64,000 nucleotides of DNA from Eutypella sp. D-1. Its lineage: Eukaryota; Ascomycota; Sordariomycetes; Xylariales; Diatrypaceae. The notes beneath the pieces are model-generated. The model was not told the DNA's origin. It searched no databases and saw nothing but the letters and a program-made list of their open reading frames with translations. The translations under genes were made by a program, and so were the position numbers. Where the stretch lies: assembly GCA_023313575.1 (NCBI GenBank), contig JAJTTP010000024.1, positions 62,001 to 126,000 on the forward strand. The letters are read 5' to 3'. This document shows positions 58,954 through 64,000 of the stretch, in pieces. The first letter of the stretch is position 1. Each line of letters starts with the position of its first letter.

Positions 58954-61900
58954 ATGCATTCAAATGGGCATCCCAATGGGCACCTGAACGGGAACAGCAA
59001 CGGAGATATGAATGGACACACAAATGGGCAAGCCAATGGCCATCTAAGTGGTGGCACTAATGGCTTCCACCACGAAGACCTTTTCGTTGACGATATGATG
59101 CCGTTGACCGGCGTCGATACGGCCAGGTCAAGCCTGGCTGATCAAGTGGGCACCGGCCCTTCTACCACTGCGCCTAAAGAAGTGACACCAATAGCTATAA
59201 TTGGCATGGCATGTCGTACTTCTGGAAGTGTTAGCAGCGCAGAGGAGCTCTGGCAGTTGTGCTCTCGGGCACGCAGTGGTTGGTCTCCTATCCCTAAGGA
59301 TAGGTGGGGTCATCAAGGCTACTTCCACCCCAATGCCTCTAGAACCGGCACTTACAACGCCGAGGGTGGCCACTTCCTCGAGGAGGATATCGGCCTGTTC
59401 GATGCCCCCTTCTTCAATATCTCCGCACAAGAAGCCAGGTCCATCGACCCACAACAGCGTCTGCTTCTAGAGTGCGCCTACGAGGCCTTAGAGAATGCCG
59501 GTGTCCCGAAGGAAACGGTTGTCGGGCGGGATGTTGGTGTTTTCGTGGGTGGGTCGTTCTCTGACTACAGCTTATTTTGCCTCCGGGATTCCGACACCCT
59601 CCCCGCCTACGAGGCAACAGGCACGGCCCAATCAGTCTTGTCAAATCGTCTATCGTACTATTTTGACCTCAAAGGCCCGAGTGTCACCGTTGACACTGCT
59701 TGCTCTTCGACTCTAGCAGCTTTACATCTTGCGTGTCAGAGTCTAAGGTCAGGGGAGTCCAGTCAAGCCATTGTGGGGGGTAGCCATCTGAACATCGTTC
59801 CAGAGATCTTTATCTCAATGTCTAATTCAAGGTAATTCCCCCACACTGCCACTTACGTAATGCCCCCCTTATATTGACAGAGAAAAGGCTTCTTTCACAG
59901 TCAGGGAAGTCCTGTTCCTTCGACGACAGTGCATCCGGCTTTGGTCGTGGCGAGGGAATCGGATGCATAATACTTAAGAACCTCAATGATGCCATTGCAG
60001 ATGGAGATCGCATCAGAGCGGTTATTCGCAACACTGGCATGAACCAGGATGGTAGGACGCAGGGAATCTCAATGCCGAACGGCAATGCCCAGGCAGAGCT
60101 GATACGATCCGTCTACGATTCTGCCGGTCTGGACGTGAATGACACTGGATACGTCGAGGCTCACGGGACCGGCACCAAAGTTGGCGATCCTATAGAGGCA
60201 GCAGCATTACATTCTGTATTCGGCCAAGGCCGCTCACCAAAAGACCCTCTCTACATAGGATCCATTAAATCCAATATCGGACATGCGGAGGGATCAAGTG
60301 GTATCATGGCTGTTATTAAGACAGCCCTCATGCTCGAAAAGGGCTTTATCCTCCCTAACATTAACTTTAAAAAGCCAAACGCCGCAATCCCACTTACTGA
60401 ATGGAATATGAAGGTATCCGCCTCACATTCACATCACAATCTGTCGTTGCTTGCCTGGCTAATTGATCAATAGGTACCCCGATCTCAAATCCCCTGGCCT
60501 CGGAAAAAGAAATTGGCCAGCGTCAACAACTTTGGTTTTGGGGGGACAAACTGCCATGTTGTGTTGCAAGGACCGCCTAAGCCTTCTAAGTCCGATCGCG
60601 TCAATGAGCAGAAGTCGAACCAAGTTTCCAGCGAGCTTCTGAGACTTATGGGAATGGAGCAACAACCAGTATCAAAGCTTGGTATCGCTAGTCACAAGAT
60701 TCGTTTCTTGTTTCTTCTATCGGCGAACAGTGAGAAGTCGGTCAAGGCGCAGATGCAGAACCTGCAGATGTATCTTGAGCAGAGACCAGAGACATTAGAA
60801 CTATCTGTCATGGGGAAGTTGGCGTACACGCTCTGTCAGCGCCGGTCTTCTCTTCCTTGGAAAATTGCTGTGTCTGCGGCGACATCATCGGAGCTGATCC
60901 AAAAGCTATCCAGCTCAGACATTAGGCCCGTATCGGTTTTCCGAGAGCCAAGGGTGTCGTTCGTTTTCACTGGCCAAGGTGCCCAATGGCATGCCATGGG
61001 TAGGGAACTGCTCCGAGTTTATCCAGTATTCGTTTCCACCCTCGTCACAGCCGATGAATATTTACAGAGTCTAGGAGCGAGCTGGTCTTTGATAGGTACG
61101 GCTTTCTTTTGCATCTCTCACTGGAATAACCGGGCACTAACCTACTTTAGATGAGCTATCGAAAGACGCCGAGTCATCACTGGTCGACCAAGCTTACATT
61201 AGCCAGCCTGTATGCACGGCTATTCAACTTTCCCTGGTTTGCCTACTCTCCTCGTGGGGTATCCGTCCGGCAAGCGTCGTTGGTCATTCTAGCGGCGAAA
61301 TCGCAGCCGCCTTTGCCGCAGGCATATTGTCTTTGAAGGACTGCATGAAGATTGCCTACCATCGGGGGCTTGCCACCACTAACTTCAAGTCAAAACATCC
61401 CGATCTCCGCGGATCAATGATGGCAGTTGGAGCGGGAGCCGATGAGGTGCAGCCCTTGTTGAAGATGGTCAAGTCAGGACGGGCAGTAGTTGCTTGCATT
61501 AACAGCCCATCTAGCATTACAGCTGCCGGTGACGAGGAAGCCATCGATGAGCTACAAAGCCTTGCAGAGGAAAGGGGCTTCTTTAATCGCAAACTGCGCG
61601 TTGATATGGCTTATCATTCCCATCACATGGCGCTGGTGGCAGATGATTATCTGGCATCACTAGGAGACATCAAGCCCCGAGAAGCCACTTCAGGAGCCCG
61701 GTATTTCTCTTCGGTGACGGGTCTTGAAATTCCTGCTGCTGAGCTGGGTGCCCCTTACTGGGTCGCCAATTTAACGAGCACAGTTCGCTTTGCCGAAGCA
61801 CTCCATAACATGTGTCAGGCGCTCAACGAATCCGTCTCTTCGCAACAGGAGAGCACTATTCTGATCGAGGTCGGCCCACACAGTGCACTCCAAGGGCCCG

Positions 61901-64000
61901 TTGGCCAGACACTGAAAGCAGCTGGATCTGCGCTTAGCAGCGTCGAGTATGCGCCTACCTTGGTCCGCAAGACAGACGCTATTGAAGCCATGCAGAAGTT
62001 GGCTGCGACTTTGAGCACCAGAGGACAGCGCCTCAACTTTGAAGCCATCAACTTCCCTCGCTCACGGGACAAGACCATGGGCCTATTGACTGACCTACCG
62101 CGATACCCATGGCAACATACAACCAGATACTGGCACCAGAGCCGTATTGGCGATAATCATAGAGACGTTCGCCAATCTCCTCGAAATGATATCCTTGGTG
62201 CGCTCGCAGATGACTCAAACGACTTAGAGCCGAGATGGCGGAATATCATTCGTCTCGAGGATATACCGTGGCTACGTGATCATCAGATCCAGTCTAACAT
62301 TGTTTTCCCGATGGCCGGTTACGTGACCATGGCTATCGAAGCTGCCTCTCAGAGAGCTGCATCCCGAAACATAAAGGTCGAGAGGTACGAATTCCGTGAG
62401 ATATCCGCCAATAGAGCTCTGCTCATTGAGGAATCTACGGAGGTTGAGACCATGATCACACTGAGGCCGTATAACGAAGGAACTAAGAAATCTACTGATA
62501 CCTGGGATGAGTTCCGAATACTTGCCTGGTCGGCAAACAAGGGCTGGGTGGAGCATTGCAGGGGTCTGGTTGGGGTCCAGAAAGAGAAAAGCATCAATGT
62601 CGTCGATGGCGAACGGCAAATCGAGACAAATAAAAAAGCACTCAGGGCACAGATCTCGATGATGGAGGAGAGCTGTACCGAAGTTGTTGACATCTCCAAG
62701 CTCGCCAGTAACCTGAAAGGCTTGGGAGTTTACTATGGCCCAGCATTCCAGAGATTCGTTGAGTGCAGGACCGTTGATCAGTACGCTGTGGCGGAGGTAG
62801 AGCTGGCCGATACCACAGTCACAATGCCCCACATGTTCGAACCAGGACTTCTAGTGCACCCTGCGCATCTCGACCTCGTCATCCAGATCCTGTGGCCGCT
62901 TTTAGGGGCAGGAAAGACCGGATGGGACAAGATCTACATGCCGTCGGGTTTCAAGAGACTCAGCATCGCTTCCAATGTTGTGAAAACTCCAGGGAGTCGT
63001 CTTCGTGTCTATGGATCTTCGCCAAAGATCTCTCCTGTCGCGGTAAAGCCCGTTGATCTAGATGTTTTTGCTACTCAGGAATCAGACCCCGACGATCCCT
63101 GTGTGATCCTGGAAGGATACACTGTCACGCCCGTTCATCATGATACCAGTAACTTCAACACCACTACAAGGGATCTATGCTTCAAGCTGGACTGGGAGGC
63201 CATACGTGCCAATGGCGAAGTGCCCTCAAGAATTGAAGTGGAATCCGACGTCGTTATCATCAGTGACGGTTTGTCGGAAACCTTCCCTCTATTAAAATTG
63301 CGAAGTGCTCTCGAGGCCCTAACGGGTAAAACGCCTATTACCCAAGCCATACAAGAGGTGAAGCCTGAGGGGAAGATCTATGTTATACTAGATCTGCTAG
63401 AAAAGTCCTTGCTCGACAGCATAAGCCCCACTGGTTTTACACACGTTCAAGAACTCATCCTGGCCGCTAAGGGTATCTTGTGGGTCGTGCAGGGCGCCTA
63501 CGGGGAGGCTGACTTCCCCAGCGGAAATATGGCAATTGGGCTTGCTCGAACTGTCCGAGAGGAGACACAGCTCAAGTTTGCCACCATTGACCTAGATCGG
63601 CAAAGGGATGAGCAGTCCGCGAGCGCTAGCGATGTCGTCAGGGACGCTTTCATTTCGGTCTTCAGCCCGTCGCTGTCAGTTGACGAGCTTGAAATGGAGT
63701 ACATGGAAAGGAACGGGATTGTCCATGTTCCCAGAATCGTAAAGGACGATGACATGAATAAGTTCGTTCACCAGCAAGTCCGGGAATTTGAACCCGAGCT
63801 GCAGCCGTTTTCCCAGCAAGGGAGGCCACTGAAGATGACCATTGGTAGCCATGGTCTACTTGACACCCTCCACTTCATAGATGACTACACGCTCTCAGCC
63901 CCACTTGTGGACAATTACGTCGAGATCAAGGTGAAGGCGGTCGGGCTGAATTTCAAAGATGTGATGATTGCCATGGGTCACCTTGCCAACGAGCACATAG
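58954..64000 (+). CDS. Highly reducing type I polyketide synthase, 5' part (runs off the window)
   Basis: An iterative megasynthase that builds and reduces a polyketide chain. Exons 58954-59831, 59888-60413, 60474-61095 and 61151 onward join in frame to about 1625 residues, still open at the edge. An Asn-Gly-rich N-terminus precedes the ketosynthase (from about 78; DTACSS Cys250, EAHGTGT His385, KSNIGHAEG His425, complete triad). Acyltransferase: FTGQGAQW, then GHSSGE (Ser722) and YHSHHM. Dehydratase: LRDHQIQSN (His1053) and HPAHLDLVIQ (Asp1250), both catalytic residues present. About 250 residues of structural ketoreductase-like sequence follow, then the start of an enoylreductase (VGLNFKDVMIAMG, about 1607). 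No C-methyltransferase SAM motif is seen between dehydratase and enoylreductase. The rest of ER, KR and ACP lie to the right. ATG 58954 is the first in-frame ATG. Confidence 0.93.

Noticed and set aside
1..64000. CRISPR arrays, prophage or bacterial operon signals
   Set aside because: None seen. Spliceosomal introns and gene families are clearly fungal.

Overview
This is a stretch of a filamentous ascomycete (Pezizomycotina) nuclear genome. The evidence is short spliceosomal introns (about 55-130 nt) with GT..AG ends and CTAAC-type branch sites, widely spaced genes on both strands, and fungus-restricted families: a DUF2434 membrane protein, a Zn2Cys6 regulator, a highly reducing PKS, an NRPS-like reductase and a fungal isocyanide synthase. 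A BAS2-like small secreted cysteine-rich protein at the left edge and many scattered TACCTA/TAGGTA motifs are compatible with a Sordariomycete, but I cannot fix the taxon.

Left part, 1-11.4 kb: the last exon of the secreted cysteine-rich protein, a GH125 alpha-mannosidase (minus), a seven-helix DUF2434 protein (plus) and a C2H2 zinc-finger regulator (minus). Then comes about 10 kb (11.4-21.5 kb) in which I find no credible gene, only simple repeats, a CTAC/GTAG hairpin and pyrimidine-rich tracts.

Middle part, 21.5-36 kb: sparse accessory genes. They are two diverged paralogous F-box-like genes, a thioesterase-like alpha/beta-hydrolase that lacks its nucleophile serine, an RNase H-fold gene interrupted by a one-base frameshift, and a large single-exon F-box protein. 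The spacers between them look AT-rich and empty.

Right part, 36.7-64 kb: a region rich in secondary-metabolism genes. In order: an MFS exporter (-), a GFA/CENP-V zinc-fold protein (-), a secreted chitin deacetylase (+), an adenylation-thiolation-reductase NRPS-like enzyme (-), divergent from it a stand-alone isocyanide synthase of the Dit1/PvcA family (+), a Zn2Cys6 regulator (+), a SAM-dependent methyltransferase (+), a cytochrome P450 (-), and a highly reducing PKS (+) that runs off the right edge inside its enoyl-reductase domain. The NRPS-like/isocyanide-synthase pair shares a 942-bp bidirectional promoter region with a TATA-like box facing each gene, and is the best candidate for an undescribed pathway. 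An inferred scheme: the synthase converts an amino acid to an isocyanide, the NRPS-like enzyme activates a carboxylic acid and reduces it to an aldehyde or alcohol, and the P450, methyltransferase and MFS protein tailor and export. The PKS may belong to the same supercluster or to an adjacent second one.

Exon boundaries were set by hand from splice signals, reading-frame continuity and family motifs. No database search, alignment or transcript evidence was available.
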